DNA from: Enterococcus devriesei
GTDB lineage: Bacteria > Bacillota > Bacilli > Lactobacillales > Enterococcaceae
DNA: 64,000 nucleotides
Assembly (NCBI RefSeq): GCF_001885905.1
Contig: NZ_JXKM01000001.1
Span: 419,989 to 483,988 of the forward strand
Direction: 5' to 3'
Position 1 is the stretch's first letter. Each line of letters starts with the position of its first letter. This document shows, piece by piece, positions 35,007 through 44,538 of the stretch. A program made the translations under genes and the position numbers. Under the pieces are notes generated by a model that worked only from the letters and a program-made list of their open reading frames with translations, had not been told where the DNA came from and searched no databases.

Positions 35007-36131
35007 ATGTTTGAGAAAATTAGAAATTCAAAATTAATGTTTTGGTCTGTGGAGATTTTGATTATCGCCACCTTTATTTTGGTCTCATCAAAAATCGATT
35101 TTATTTTTCAACCGATCGGAACATTTTTTACGACGCTATTTGCGCCGATCTTGATTGCCGGCTTTTTGTATTACTTATTGAATCCGCTGGTTAATTTATT
35201 AATGAAATTAGGTGTGAAGCGGCTGCCGGCGATCGCACTGATCTTCATTTTATTGATTGCTATCATTGTATTAGTTTTTATGAGTGTTATTCCAAATTTA
35301 GTTGATCAGTTGGTTTCTTTGGCGAAGAATATTCCTGGTTTTGTCAATAATATGCAAACGTGGCTGCAGGAAGCGGCAAATAACGCCACTCGGTTTCCAC
35401 TTTTTAAAGAGTTAGATGTCGATAAGTATATTAGTAATTTTGATGTATCAGCAGGAAATCTGTTGCAACAATTTCTAGGCGGGCTAACCAATAGTTTAGG
35501 CTCTTTGATTGGGAAAATCACGACAGTCGTTTTACTATTGATCACGGTTCCGTTTATTCTTTTTTACATGCTGAAAGACGGTGAGAAACTAGTACCGAAT
35601 GTCGAGAAAGTGTTCCCTGAAAAGCAGCGGGAAAACATCAAAGGCTTATTGAAGCAGTTGAATAAGACCTTATCCGATTACATTAGTGGGCAAGCAATTG
35701 AGTGCTTATTCGTTGGAACCTTTACTTTTTTAGGATACTTATTAATTGGTGTTGATTATGCCTTTTTATTCGGTGTGATTGCCGGTTTAACGAACTTGAT
35801 TCCTTATTTAGGTCCTTATCTTGGATTAGCGCCAGCTTTGATCTATACCTTCTTTGATTCACCTTATAAAGCATTATTATGTGTGATAGTGGTTATCATT
35901 GTTCAACAGATCGACGGCAACGTGATTTATCCTAATGTCATTGGCAAGTCTTTAAATATTCATCCTTTGACGATTATTTTGATCTTGTTAGTTGCTGGAA
36001 ATTTGGCGGGCATTCTAGGTGTCTTTCTAGGCGTTCCGGTATATGCGATTTTACGGACGATCATCGTCTTTATCGCAAAAATCTTTAGACAAACGAAACA
36101 AGAAGAACGGGAACAGGAATTTCTAAGTTAA
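35007..36131 (+). CDS. AI-2E family (PerM/TerC-like) transporter
   Basis: A 374-residue membrane protein with about seven or eight helices: two or three N-terminal helices, a ~90-residue soluble segment, and a C-terminal bundle with GLTNLIPYLGPYLG and the signature IQQIDGNVIYPNVIGKSL-type segment. Family members have been linked to autoinducer-2 export or Na+/H+ exchange; the substrate here cannot be told. ATG at 35007 after AAAGGAG. Confidence 0.88.
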   Translation: MFEKIRNSKLMFWSVEILIIATFILVSSKIDFIFQPIGTFFTTLFAPILIAGFLYYLLNPLVNLLMKLGVKRLPAIALIFILLIAIIVLVFMSVIPNLVDQLVSLAKNIPGFVNNMQTWLQEAANNATRFPLFKELDVDKYISNFDVSAGNLLQQFLGGLTNSLGSLIGKITTVVLLLITVPFILFYMLKDGEKLVPNVEKVFPEKQRENIKGLLKQLNKTLSDYISGQAIECLFVGTFTFLGYLLIGVDYAFLFGVIAGLTNLIPYLGPYLGLAPALIYTFFDSPYKALLCVIVVIIVQQIDGNVIYPNVIGKSLNIHPLTIILILLVAGNLAGILGVFLGVPVYAILRTIIVFIAKIFRQTKQEEREQEFLS

Positions 36132-36189
36132 GGATCGATCGCGCTTGATAAAGATTGCATAAAAACAATCGATGTGATACGATTTTATC

Positions 36190-36212
36190 GTGGCCTTTGT
36201 GCCACTTTTTTT
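36190..36212 (+). terminator. Terminator after the AI-2E family gene
   Basis: GTGGC (36190-36194) pairs with GCCAC (36201-36205) and is followed by seven T. A short stem, so moderate strength. Confidence 0.55.
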
Positions 36213-36241
36213 ACACTTTAAATTAAGGAGCGAATGCAATT

Positions 36242-37618
36242 ATGAATGCTGACCCCGATAGTCAGTCGTTAATTTTACAACTAAGTTTATTAGTCGTATT
36301 AACGTTAATCAACGGATTTCTAGCTGCGGCTGAAATCGCGGTGGTGTCGGTCAATAAAAACCGGGTAGAACAAAAAGCGGATGAGGGAAATCCCAAATCG
36401 AAGAAATTATTACAGATTATCCATGATCCAAATAATTTTTTATCAACGATCCAAGTTGGGATTACTTTAGTAAATATCTTGTCAGGGGCATCTTTGGCAG
36501 ATGGATTGTCTGCTCGTTTGGCACCAGTTTTAGGCGGTAGTGCGGTAGCCAAGACTCTAGCTACTGTAATCGTCATGATATTATTGACCTATGTTTCAAT
36601 TGTATTTGGAGAATTGTACCCCAAGCGGATTGCCATGACTAAAACAGAGGAAGTTGCTCAGTTTACTTCCGGTGTTGTGCGCATGCTAGGAATAATTACA
36701 AAACCATTTGTTTGGTTATTGACGGCTTCAACCAATCTTTTGGCGAAAATCACGCCAATGACCTTTGATGATGAAGACACGAAAATGACTCGTGATGAAA
36801 TGCGATATATGTTAGAGACAGAAGGCGTATTGGATAATGACGAAATCGAAATGCTTCAAGGCGTTTTTTCACTAGACACCAAAGTTGCTCGCGAAGTTAT
36901 GGTTCCACGGACAGATTCGTTTATGATCGATATCAATGATCCTGTATTGGAAAATATCGATGAGATCTTGAACGAAAGTTATTCAAGAATTCCCGTTTAC
37001 GATGAGGATAAAGATAAGGTAGTCGGAATTTTACATACGAAGACCTTGTTAAAATCAGCGCGTCAATTCGGCTTTGAAAACGTACAATTGCAAAAAATCT
37101 TGCAAGAACCGTTATTTGTGCCAGAAACGATCTTCATTGACGACTTGCTTTATGAATTAAAGAAAACTCAAAACCAAATGTCGATTCTCTTAGACGAGTA
37201 TGGCGGTATGGTAGGGTTAGTAACCCTTGAAGATTTATTGGAAGAAATCGTTGGCGAAATCGACGACGAATCTGATGAAGTCGAAAAACTTTATGAAAAA
37301 GTTGGCGACAACGAATACTTGATTAACGGCAAAATGCTGATTGACGAGTTTAACGAAGAATTTGGGTTAAACTTGCATATGAGTGATGTCGACACGATGG
37401 CGGGCTACTTGATCACCGCCTTAGGAACGATTCCTGACGAAGGTGAGAAGTTGTCCTTTGATGTGGATGATTTAACTTTAATCTCAGAAGAAATGGAAGG
37501 CTCCCGCGTCTTGACCTTGCGAGCGATTTTCCATCCTGAAGAACATGAAAATGCCGAGCCTGAAGAGGAACGTCGTTTATTTACGAAAGACTTCGATGAC
37601 GACGAACCAAGACGCTAA
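36242..37618 (+). CDS. CNNM/CBS-domain transport-related protein (hemolysin C family)
   Basis: A 458-residue membrane protein: DUF21/CNNM domain with about four helices (residues 8-185), including FLAAAEIAVVSVNKNR and FGELYPKRIA, a pair of CBS domains (MVPRTDSFMID to about residue 340) and a C-terminal CorC_HlyC domain. Relatives act in Mg2+/Co2+ handling; the old name hemolysin is historical. TAAGGAG lies before ATG. Confidence 0.9.
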   Translation: MNADPDSQSLILQLSLLVVLTLINGFLAAAEIAVVSVNKNRVEQKADEGNPKSKKLLQIIHDPNNFLSTIQVGITLVNILSGASLADGLSARLAPVLGGSAVAKTLATVIVMILLTYVSIVFGELYPKRIAMTKTEEVAQFTSGVVRMLGIITKPFVWLLTASTNLLAKITPMTFDDEDTKMTRDEMRYMLETEGVLDNDEIEMLQGVFSLDTKVAREVMVPRTDSFMIDINDPVLENIDEILNESYSRIPVYDEDKDKVVGILHTKTLLKSARQFGFENVQLQKILQEPLFVPETIFIDDLLYELKKTQNQMSILLDEYGGMVGLVTLEDLLEEIVGEIDDESDEVEKLYEKVGDNEYLINGKMLIDEFNEEFGLNLHMSDVDTMAGYLITALGTIPDEGEKLSFDVDDLTLISEEMEGSRVLTLRAIFHPEEHENAEPEEERRLFTKDFDDDEPRR

Positions 37619-37627
37619 CAAGGACGA

Positions 37628-37662
37628 AGAAAACATTCTGCATAGCAGAGTGTTTTCTTTTT
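37628..37662 (+). terminator. Terminator after the CBS-domain gene
   Basis: AGAAAACA (37628-37635) pairs with TGTTTTCT (37651-37658), extended by CTG/CAG, with a T-rich tail. Confidence 0.85.
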
Positions 37663-37713
37663 GTAATAGATCACAACAAAAAACGATTCAACTTTTCAAG
37701 CAAGTAAAATCCA

Positions 37714-37722
37714 TGCTATACT
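37714..37722 (+). promoter_or_regulatory. prfC promoter (extended -10)
   Basis: TGCTATACT fits an extended -10, 49 bases before the prfC ATG. A weak -35 (TTTCAA, 37694-37699) lies 17 bp upstream. Confidence 0.6.
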
Positions 37723-37771
37723 GATTGGGTTGAAATTTTAAAGAAACTAGCTAGATGAATGGAGCAATAAT

Positions 37772-39349
37772 ATGAACAATCCTAATTTAAAACAACAAGT
37801 GGACAGTCGTCGCACGTTTGCCATTATTTCCCACCCGGATGCTGGTAAAACGACGATTACTGAACAATTATTATTATTCGGCGGCGCGATCCGTCAAGCC
37901 GGAACCGTTAAAGGTAAAAAAACGGGAAATTTTGCGAAATCCGACTGGATGGACATCGAAAAGCAACGTGGGATCTCAGTGACCAGTTCGGTGATGCAGT
38001 TTGATTTTGACGGCAAACGAGTCAATATTTTGGATACCCCGGGACACGAAGATTTTTCAGAAGATACCTATCGTACTTTAATGGCGGTCGATAGTGCCGT
38101 CATGGTAATTGATAGCGCCAAAGGGATTGAGGCCCAAACGAAAAAACTTTTCCAAGTCGTTAAACGTCGTGGCATTCCGATTTTTACCTTCATTAATAAA
38201 TTAGACCGTGACGGTCGTGAACCTTTGGAATTATTGGAAGAGCTAGAAGAATTATTAGACATCGAATCCTATCCAATGAATTGGCCAATCGGCATGGGAA
38301 AAGGGTTGGAAGGTTTATATGATATTTACAATGAACGAATCGAATTTTATCGCCCAGAACAATACGAAGGCGAACGTTTTGTTAAGCTGACTGATGGCAA
38401 AATCGCTGGAGCCCATCCGTTAAAAGAAAAGTCGATTTATGAAGATGTTTTAGGGGAAGTTGAGCTCGTTCGAGAAGCAGGTGATCAATTTGATCTTGAA
38501 AAAATTGGCCGTGGCGATCAAACCCCTGTCTTCTTCGGATCAGCTTTAACGAATTTTGGGGTTGAAACCTTTTTAGAATCTTTTGTAGACTTAGCCCCAA
38601 AACCACATGCCCATAAAACTGAAGAGGGTGAAGCTGTTTCACCTTATGAAGAAGAATTTTCCGGCTTTGTCTTTAAGATCCAAGCTAATATGAATCCAAA
38701 CCATCGTGATCGAATCGCTTTCGTTCGTGTTTGCTCAGGAACTTTTGAGCGGGGGATGGATGTCTTTTTAGGCCGGACAGCGAAGAAAATGAAATTAAGT
38801 AATGTCACGCAATTTATGGCGGATGCCAGAGAAAATGTAGAAGAAGCCGTGGCAGGAGATATTATCGGGGTCTATGATACCGGGAACTATCAGATTGGTG
38901 ATACGATATATGAAGGAAAATTAAAGGTCGCTTATGAAGAATTGCCTTCATTTACACCGGAGCTATTCATGAAAGTCACTGCTAAAAATGTGATGAAGCA
39001 AAAATCCTTCCATAAAGGAATTTATCAACTCGTTCAAGAAGGCGCGATCCAATTATACAAGACCTATTTGACGGATGAATATATTATCGGTGCAGTGGGT
39101 CAATTGCAGTTTGAAGTCTTTCAATATCGGATGCTGAACGAATACAACGCCGAAGTTGTCATGACGCCAATGGGAAATAAAATCGCTCGCTGGATTGATC
39201 CAGAACAATTAGATGAACGCATGAGTTCTAGTCGGAATATTTTAGCGAAGGACCGCTTCGATCAACCACTATTCTTATTCGAAAATCAATTTGCGATGCG
39301 TTGGTTTGCGGATAAGTACCCAGATGTAGAATTGAAGAGCTTGATGTAG
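37772..39349 (+). CDS. prfC: Peptide chain release factor 3 (RF3)
   Basis: A translational GTPase that recycles RF1 and RF2. The 525-residue protein has G1 HPDAGKTT, G3 DTPGHEDF, G4 NKLD, and domain II/III segments typical of RF3 rather than EF-G ([19 protein letters not shown]). Starts at ATG after GGAGC. The 595-residue membrane protein gene follows within 18 bases, so they may be co-transcribed although functionally unrelated. Confidence 0.95.
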   Translation: MNNPNLKQQVDSRRTFAIISHPDAGKTTITEQLLLFGGAIRQAGTVKGKKTGNFAKSDWMDIEKQRGISVTSSVMQFDFDGKRVNILDTPGHEDFSEDTYRTLMAVDSAVMVIDSAKGIEAQTKKLFQVVKRRGIPIFTFINKLDRDGREPLELLEELEELLDIESYPMNWPIGMGKGLEGLYDIYNERIEFYRPEQYEGERFVKLTDGKIAGAHPLKEKSIYEDVLGEVELVREAGDQFDLEKIGRGDQTPVFFGSALTNFGVETFLESFVDLAPKPHAHKTEEGEAVSPYEEEFSGFVFKIQANMNPNHRDRIAFVRVCSGTFERGMDVFLGRTAKKMKLSNVTQFMADARENVEEAVAGDIIGVYDTGNYQIGDTIYEGKLKVAYEELPSFTPELFMKVTAKNVMKQKSFHKGIYQLVQEGAIQLYKTYLTDEYIIGAVGQLQFEVFQYRMLNEYNAEVVMTPMGNKIARWIDPEQLDERMSSSRNILAKDRFDQPLFLFENQFAMRWFADKYPDVELKSLM

Positions 39350-39367
39350 TCAAAAGGAGATAGACAG

Positions 39368-41155
39368 ATGCAACAAGTAATGGTTCGCGGTAAAAAATTT
39401 AGACAAAAAATTTTAAAGCAGCCAAGTAAGTATCTTTTGATTCTCGGATTGCTCGGGCTAACCTTGCTTCGATTAGTTTTAAGTGTCAAAGCTGCCTACT
39501 ACGTTAATTTATTTGCTGGCTATGATGATCAATTATTTATTAATCAAGGAAATGAATTATTGCGGGGACACTGGTTAGGTGATTATACAACAAGAACCTT
39601 ATCAAAAGGAATTTCATATCCACTTTTTATGGCACTTGGAAACAAGTTTCATTTGTCCTATGGTATATTTTTAGGATTGTTTAATATATTGGCAAGTAGT
39701 GTATCGGCATTAGCTTTACGCCCACTAATCAAGAATCGGTGGCTGATAGCCTCTATTTATAGTTTCTTTTTGTATTCACCAGTCACTTTTACCGGTGAAT
39801 ACAGCACCCGCATTTATCGAAATACGATTGTTGTACCAGCAGTTTTTTTAGTGCTTGGCTGTTTAGTCGGTTTGTATTTTAGAAGAAAAGAGAAACTGAA
39901 AATATTTGCTCCTTGGAGTATTGGGTTATCGTTAATTTTTCCTTTTTATTGGTATATTCGGGAAGATTCACTTTGGTTATTACCTTTACTAGTTGTGGGA
40001 CTGTTAATTATTGCTAGCGCAGTACTTTTTGAAAATACTCGCGAGTTGAAATTGAATAAGCCACTATTAGTAGTATTAAAAAGAATAAAAATTCGTCAGT
40101 CACAGCTAATAAAACTACTTTTGTGTATTCTCCCATTTATTTTGTTACTTACTACTCATTCGGTTTTAAAAAGTTTGAACGAGGATCATTACGGCATTCC
40201 CGTGGTCAATGACCGTACGGGTGGAGCCTTCGGTCAGGTTTCTAAGCAATTAATCCGAATGGATGACGGTACCGATTTAAACGAAACGAATAGCAAAATC
40301 TGGGTATCTCGTAAGGCATTGGATAAAGCTGAGGCGGTGTCCCCTACTCTGAAAACAATTAGCAAAAAAATTGATTGGATTTATCATGGCAGTACCTGGA
40401 GTAAGGGCGAAGATATCGCTGGTGATATTATTTTTTGGGCATTGAGAGAAGCCGCCGCACAAGCTGGTTACTATAGGGATGGAAAAAAAACGGAAGCTTT
40501 TTGGCAAAAGGTCAATACAGAATTAGCCAATGCCTACAAGAAAAAACAGTTGACGAAGAAGAAGGAAATTTATCTGACAGCTACTGGGGATGGTAAGCAC
40601 CTAAAGGATTTTCCGTTAGTCGGGGAATTTATGAAATCAGGTTGGGACTATAACGTCTTTTATAAAGGGTACCGGCAAGCAAATGATACCACTGTAGGAC
40701 CGGAAGAAGAGGTCCTACTTGCTGAACAATTGTTGCATCATTCATTTTCTAATAATTGGAGAGATAGTAATAAGTCGAATCCTAAGCCTATCGAACTGAC
40801 TAAAGCAGCTAAAATATCTAACATCGTTATCAGAATCTATCAAAAAATAGTACCCCTTTGGTTAATCGTTTTTTCTATTGGATTTCTCTTGATTCTGTTT
40901 GGTAGTTTTTTTTCTAAATCTAACTCTAGTACTTTTAGAGGCCTGTTACTATTAATAACTGGTCTAAGTTTATCTTATGTCATTTTCTTGATTGGCGTTT
41001 CATGGTTTTGTTCGTGGGCACCAGAAAGGCGTGATCTGTTTATGATGGTTTATACAGGTGGCGGAGTACCAGTTATTCAATGGATTGAAGTACTTGCTTT
41101 AGTGGGTATCTTCCAACTGCCACGAATCGCTAGTAAAGTAAACAAAAAGAGTTGA
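39368..41155 (+). CDS. Large unrecognised membrane protein, GT-C-like topology
   Basis: I do not recognise a family. The 595-residue protein has about eight to nine N-terminal membrane segments (residues 20-260), a ~230-residue extracytoplasmic region (about 262-490) and three or four C-terminal segments. The first outside loop has GYDDQLFINQG and the second GEYSTRIYR. An acidic pair in the first outside loop is a feature of GT-C-type glycosyltransferases and mannosyltransferase-like proteins. ATG follows AAAGGAGAT. It probably acts on envelope glycans or lipids; this rests on topology alone. Confidence 0.6.
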   Translation: MQQVMVRGKKFRQKILKQPSKYLLILGLLGLTLLRLVLSVKAAYYVNLFAGYDDQLFINQGNELLRGHWLGDYTTRTLSKGISYPLFMALGNKFHLSYGIFLGLFNILASSVSALALRPLIKNRWLIASIYSFFLYSPVTFTGEYSTRIYRNTIVVPAVFLVLGCLVGLYFRRKEKLKIFAPWSIGLSLIFPFYWYIREDSLWLLPLLVVGLLIIASAVLFENTRELKLNKPLLVVLKRIKIRQSQLIKLLLCILPFILLLTTHSVLKSLNEDHYGIPVVNDRTGGAFGQVSKQLIRMDDGTDLNETNSKIWVSRKALDKAEAVSPTLKTISKKIDWIYHGSTWSKGEDIAGDIIFWALREAAAQAGYYRDGKKTEAFWQKVNTELANAYKKKQLTKKKEIYLTATGDGKHLKDFPLVGEFMKSGWDYNVFYKGYRQANDTTVGPEEEVLLAEQLLHHSFSNNWRDSNKSNPKPIELTKAAKISNIVIRIYQKIVPLWLIVFSIGFLLILFGSFFSKSNSSTFRGLLLLITGLSLSYVIFLIGVSWFCSWAPERRDLFMMVYTGGGVPVIQWIEVLALVGIFQLPRIASKVNKKS

Positions 41156-41178
41156 AGCTATTAGCTTCAACTCTTTTT
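41144..41178. terminator. Bidirectional terminator between convergent genes
   Basis: A 16-bp inverted repeat (41144-41159 with 41163-41178) with A- and T-rich ends overlaps both stop regions. Confidence 0.9.
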
Positions 41179-41463
41179 TATCGACATCTCAATTAATCCT
41201 GGTGATTCTAAGTACGAAATGTTTTCAAAATCATAGGTACCGTCGTTTAATTTACGCTTAAAGTATTTATGTACAAATTCAACTTCGGTGGGTAATATGT
41301 TTCGATTCTTATTTTTGAGAACTATCTCAGCATGTTTATAGGCATCTGTATAGATCACGGTTGTGTTACCAATCGTGTAGACTTTAATCATATTTGCATC
41401 GGTATTCTCCAATTGATTATAGACCATTCGAGAATGACTATTTGTAACATTGATAAGTTTCAT
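41167..41463 (-). CDS. DUF1827 family protein
   Basis: A 98-residue soluble protein that opens MKLINVTNSHSRMVYNQLEN, with conserved IGNTTVIYTDA and a basic middle. It matches DUF1827, a family restricted to enterococci, lactobacilli and relatives, of unknown role. The location downstream of clpE on the same strand (in transcription order clpE then this gene) recurs in enterococci. A terminator lies between them, so it probably has its own promoter in the A+T-rich gap 41464-41577. Confidence 0.8.
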   Translation of the reverse strand: MKLINVTNSHSRMVYNQLENTDANMIKVYTIGNTTVIYTDAYKHAEIVLKNKNRNILPTEVEFVHKYFKRKLNDGTYDFENISYLESPGLIEMSIKKS

Positions 41464-41577
41464 CGCGAAACACCTTCTTCCAACAGAATACGTTATAAGA
41501 TAATTATATAAAAATTATTAAAAAAAAAGAAGGAAATTGCTCGAAATAGATGAATAAATTAAAAAAATTTACAGAGA

Positions 41578-41614
41578 GAAAAGGGATCCCCACGTTTTGC
41601 GGGAATCCTTTTTT
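41578..41614 (-). terminator. clpE terminator
   Basis: On the minus strand GGATTCCCGC pairs with GTGGGGATCC around a short A-rich loop, then CTTTT. A- and T-rich flanks strengthen it. Confidence 0.8.
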
Positions 41615-41619
41615 CACAG

Positions 41620-43839
41620 TTACTTATCTTCTTTAGCCAATCGTTCAGGCTTTGATGTAATGACGATATGATCTTCTTTATCCAGTTTCGCTTTTAATTC
41701 AGTAATGGTTGGATGATCAAGATAGAATTCGGCAACGCCGTCCTCAATTGTTTCTTGGATCGTCCGACGAAGTGGGCGAGCTCCCATTGCTGGATCGTAG
41801 CCTAAGTCAACCAATTTTGCTTTGACATTGTCTGGTACATCGATGGTAATTTTTTGTGAAGCTAACATTTCATTCACATCGTCTAACATCAATGATACGA
41901 TCTTCATCAAGTTTTCTTTCGACAATGAACTGAACTCGACAATTGCATCGAAACGGTTCAAGAATTCTGGTGCAAAGAAATCTTTTAGTTGACCTAAGAC
42001 CGAACGGGTTACGCCGTCACGAGCAGCACCAAAACCAACATTGGCTTCGATTTTACCAGTTCCAGCATTACTTGTCATAATAATGATTGTGTCCTTAAAG
42101 CTGACTGTCCGACCTTGAGAATCGGTCAAGCGGCCATCGTCAAGGATTTGCAAGAACATATGCAGCACATCCGGATGGGCTTTTTCGATTTCGTCTAACA
42201 AAATCAAGCTGTATGGATGACGACGGACTTGCTCAGTTAATTGACCGGCTTCTTCATAGCCAACATAGCCCGGAGGTGAACCAATCAATTTAGAGACGCT
42301 GTGTTTTTCCATGTATTCACTCATGTCAAAACGAATCATTGAATCACTTGAGCCAAATAATTCTTCGGCTAACTGACGAGCTAATTCTGTTTTACCAACA
42401 CCCGTAGGTCCCACGAATAGGAAGGAACCGATTGGACGATTTTTCTTATTTAAACCAACCCGATTACGGCGAATGGCTTTCGCGACCTTTTCAACTGCTT
42501 CATCTTGTCCGATGACGTGATGCTTCAAATCTTCAGATAGATTCTTCAATTGTGTTTGTTCTTTTTCTTTTAATTCGCCAACTGGAATACCTGTCCGTTT
42601 TTCAACGATTTGTTCCATATCTTTTTCAGTGATGACCGGTGTTTCTTCATCGGTTAATTGGCGATCTTTCATTGTTTGTAATTTATTAATTTGATCACGG
42701 TAGTAAGCAGCTTTTTCAAAATCTTCTTCTTTAGAAGCTTGAGACTTTTGTTGTTCTGCTTCAGCTAATTTCTTTTCGATCGTTTTTGGATCGACGATTT
42801 GGATCGTTAAATTCTTCTTCGAACCTGTTTCATCTAATAAGTCGATGGCTTTGTCGGGTAAGAAGCGATCTTGGATGTAACGATTTGAAAGTTCAGCCGC
42901 TGCTTTGATGGCATCATCAGTGTATTTTACATGATGATAATCTTCATAGCGAGGTTGCAAGCCTTTCAAAATCTCGATTGTTTCTTGAACAGAAGGTTCT
43001 TCGACGCGAACAGGTTGCATCCGACGTTCTAAAGCGGCATCTTTTTCAATGATCCGGTACTCATTTAAAGTCGTAGCGCCAACCATTTGTAATTCGCCTC
43101 GAGCTAACGCTGGCTTTAGAATATTTCCAGCATCCATGTTGCCATCACCGGCAGCACCAGCGCCGACAATTTCATGCACTTCGTCAATGAAAAGAATAAT
43201 GTTTTCAGCTTGGCGAATTTCGTCGATTAGTTTTTGCATCCGTTCTTCAAATTGTCCGCGGATTCCGGTCCCTTGAACGAGCGAAGCGACGTCTAAACGA
43301 ATGACTTCTTTGTCCATTAATTTCTGTGGTACATCGCCGTTGACGATTTTTTGAGCTAAACCTTCAACTACAGCTGTTTTACCAACACCAGGTTCACCGA
43401 TTAAAACGGGATTGTTTTTTGTCCGGCGATTTAAAATTTCAATCACTCGCTGAATCTCATCATCTCGTCCAACTACGGGATCAATATTACCTTCACGTGC
43501 TTGACCGGTGATATTAATGCCGTACTCATCAAGTAAACCACCGCCGCCATTTCCGCGAGGGGGTTGATTGTTCATTCCATTTCCACCACCAAATTGAGTC
43601 GGTGGTGTTTGATCTGCAGCGCCTTGTCGTTGTTGCATTTGTTGCGACATTGAGCGGAACAAATCGTCTAAACTTCCAAAACCAAAAGGATCATTTCCTG
43701 CCATTTGTGGCGCACCTCCAGCTTGATTCTTCAATTTTTGATAGCAACTTTGGCAATAATCTAATTGCTTTCGCTGTCCATTAACATTTGCATATAAATG
43801 AATCGTTGCTTCATTTTCGTGACAATTTTGGCAAAGCAT
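41620..43839 (-). CDS. clpE: ATP-dependent Clp protease ATP-binding subunit ClpE
   Basis: An HSP100 unfoldase (739 residues) that feeds ClpP. The N-terminal zinc finger is CQNC...CQSC (residues 3-33). A Gln- and Gly-rich linker follows, then AAA domain 1 with Walker A GEPGVGKT, a UVR-like coiled segment, and AAA domain 2 with GPTGVGKT and the [15 protein letters not shown] sensor region. The ATG at 43839 after AAAGGGTG is chosen because the zinc finger begins right there. A longer in-frame start would read through the promoter and CtsR box. Confidence 0.95.
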   Translation of the reverse strand: MLCQNCHENEATIHLYANVNGQRKQLDYCQSCYQKLKNQAGGAPQMAGNDPFGFGSLDDLFRSMSQQMQQRQGAADQTPPTQFGGGNGMNNQPPRGNGGGGLLDEYGINITGQAREGNIDPVVGRDDEIQRVIEILNRRTKNNPVLIGEPGVGKTAVVEGLAQKIVNGDVPQKLMDKEVIRLDVASLVQGTGIRGQFEERMQKLIDEIRQAENIILFIDEVHEIVGAGAAGDGNMDAGNILKPALARGELQMVGATTLNEYRIIEKDAALERRMQPVRVEEPSVQETIEILKGLQPRYEDYHHVKYTDDAIKAAAELSNRYIQDRFLPDKAIDLLDETGSKKNLTIQIVDPKTIEKKLAEAEQQKSQASKEEDFEKAAYYRDQINKLQTMKDRQLTDEETPVITEKDMEQIVEKRTGIPVGELKEKEQTQLKNLSEDLKHHVIGQDEAVEKVAKAIRRNRVGLNKKNRPIGSFLFVGPTGVGKTELARQLAEELFGSSDSMIRFDMSEYMEKHSVSKLIGSPPGYVGYEEAGQLTEQVRRHPYSLILLDEIEKAHPDVLHMFLQILDDGRLTDSQGRTVSFKDTIIIMTSNAGTGKIEANVGFGAARDGVTRSVLGQLKDFFAPEFLNRFDAIVEFSSLSKENLMKIVSLMLDDVNEMLASQKITIDVPDNVKAKLVDLGYDPAMGARPLRRTIQETIEDGVAEFYLDHPTITELKAKLDKEDHIVITSKPERLAKEDK

Positions 43840-43919
43840 CTTTTTCACCCTTTCTATACTTGTTGTTTCTATTGTACATCGAGTAAGCGAATCTCGTAAA
43901 AAGATACGCTGGTCAATAG

Positions 43920-43936
43920 TTTGACTATCACTGACC
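43920..43936 (-). promoter_or_regulatory. CtsR operator of clpE
   Basis: On the minus strand GGTCAGT-GAT-AGTCAAA matches the CtsR tandem heptad (RGTCAAA-NAN-RGTCAAA) with two mismatches in the first heptad. It starts nine bases after the -10 box, so a bound repressor would block initiation. Confidence 0.8.
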
Positions 43937-43944
43937 ATGAATTT

Positions 43945-43973
43945 ATTATAGCGTGATTTAAAATAAAAGCAAA
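43945..43973 (-). promoter_or_regulatory. clpE promoter
   Basis: On the minus strand TTTGCT (-35, 43973-43968), a 17-bp spacer and a perfect TATAAT (-10, 43950-43945). Confidence 0.65.
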
Positions 43974-43989
43974 CAGTTTGTCTCAAAAA

Positions 43990-44016
43990 TTAGCAATCAA
44001 GCAGAGAGAGTGCTAA
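43990..44016. promoter_or_regulatory. CIRCE element (HrcA operator)
   Basis: TTAGCAATC-N9-GAGTGCTAA matches the CIRCE consensus TTAGCACTC-N9-GAGTGCTAA at 17 of 18 arm positions with exact spacing. It lies 17 bases upstream of the clpE -35 box and 256 bases before ptsH. Which gene it controls is not settled; clpE is the logical target. Confidence 0.85.
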
Positions 44017-44155
44017 AACGTTGTCTGAATGGTTTTTATGGCACCTCCGTGTTATGGAATAAAAATGAAAACAAAGAAAATCAATAGGTAGAAGAACTAG
44101 CTAAGATATTTTAAGAAAGGGCATACATTCAGCTTGAATAAATCGATTAAAATTG

Positions 44156-44184
44156 TTGTATCAAGTGCAAAAAAATGGTAATCT
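44156..44184 (+). promoter_or_regulatory. Candidate ptsHI promoter
   Basis: TTGTAT (44156-44161), 17-bp spacer, TAATCT (44179-44184). The leader contains a weak AGGGC/GCCCT pairing (44195-44230) before the ribosome site AAAGGAG. Confidence 0.5.
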
Positions 44185-44271
44185 AAGAAAATGAAGGGCC
44201 CAAAATTGTCTTTGTTATCATTAAAGCCCTAACATAAAAAAACATTTTTTTTATAAAGGAGAACGGTCAAT

Positions 44272-44538
44272 ATGGAAAAAAAAGATTTTCACGTAGTAGC
44301 AGAAACAGGGATTCATGCACGTCCTGCAACTTTATTAGTGCAAGCTGCAAGCAAATTTAACTCTGATATCAATTTAGAGTATAAAGGGAAATCAGTTAAC
44401 CTTAAATCAATTATGGGCGTAATGTCTCTAGGTGTTGGCCAAGGTTCTGACGTTGTTATCTCTGCTGAAGGTGCTGACGAAAAAGAAGCAATGGAAGCTA
44501 TCGAAGAAACAATGAAAAAGGAAGGATTATCTGAATAA
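44272..44538 (+). CDS. ptsH: HPr phosphocarrier protein of the sugar PTS
   Basis: An 88-residue carrier that passes phosphate from enzyme I to sugar-specific EIIA proteins. His15 (GIHARPA) is the catalytic site. Ser46 ([11 protein letters not shown]) is the HPr kinase target used for CcpA-dependent catabolite control. Strong AAAGGAG before ATG. Its stop overlaps the ptsI ATG by one base. Confidence 0.97.
   Translation: MEKKDFHVVAETGIHARPATLLVQAASKFNSDINLEYKGKSVNLKSIMGVMSLGVGQGSDVVISAEGADEKEAMEAIEETMKKEGLSE

Larger units (their letters stand above)
43840..44271. other. 432-bp divergent regulatory region clpE/ptsH
   Basis: Contains the clpE promoter, CtsR box, CIRCE element, and a ptsH promoter (44156-44184) with an ~85-nt leader. 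No gene is credible in it. Confidence 0.8.

Noticed and set aside
43602-43784. Plus-strand frame opposite the clpE zinc finger
   Set aside because: Shadow of clpE; no independent evidence.
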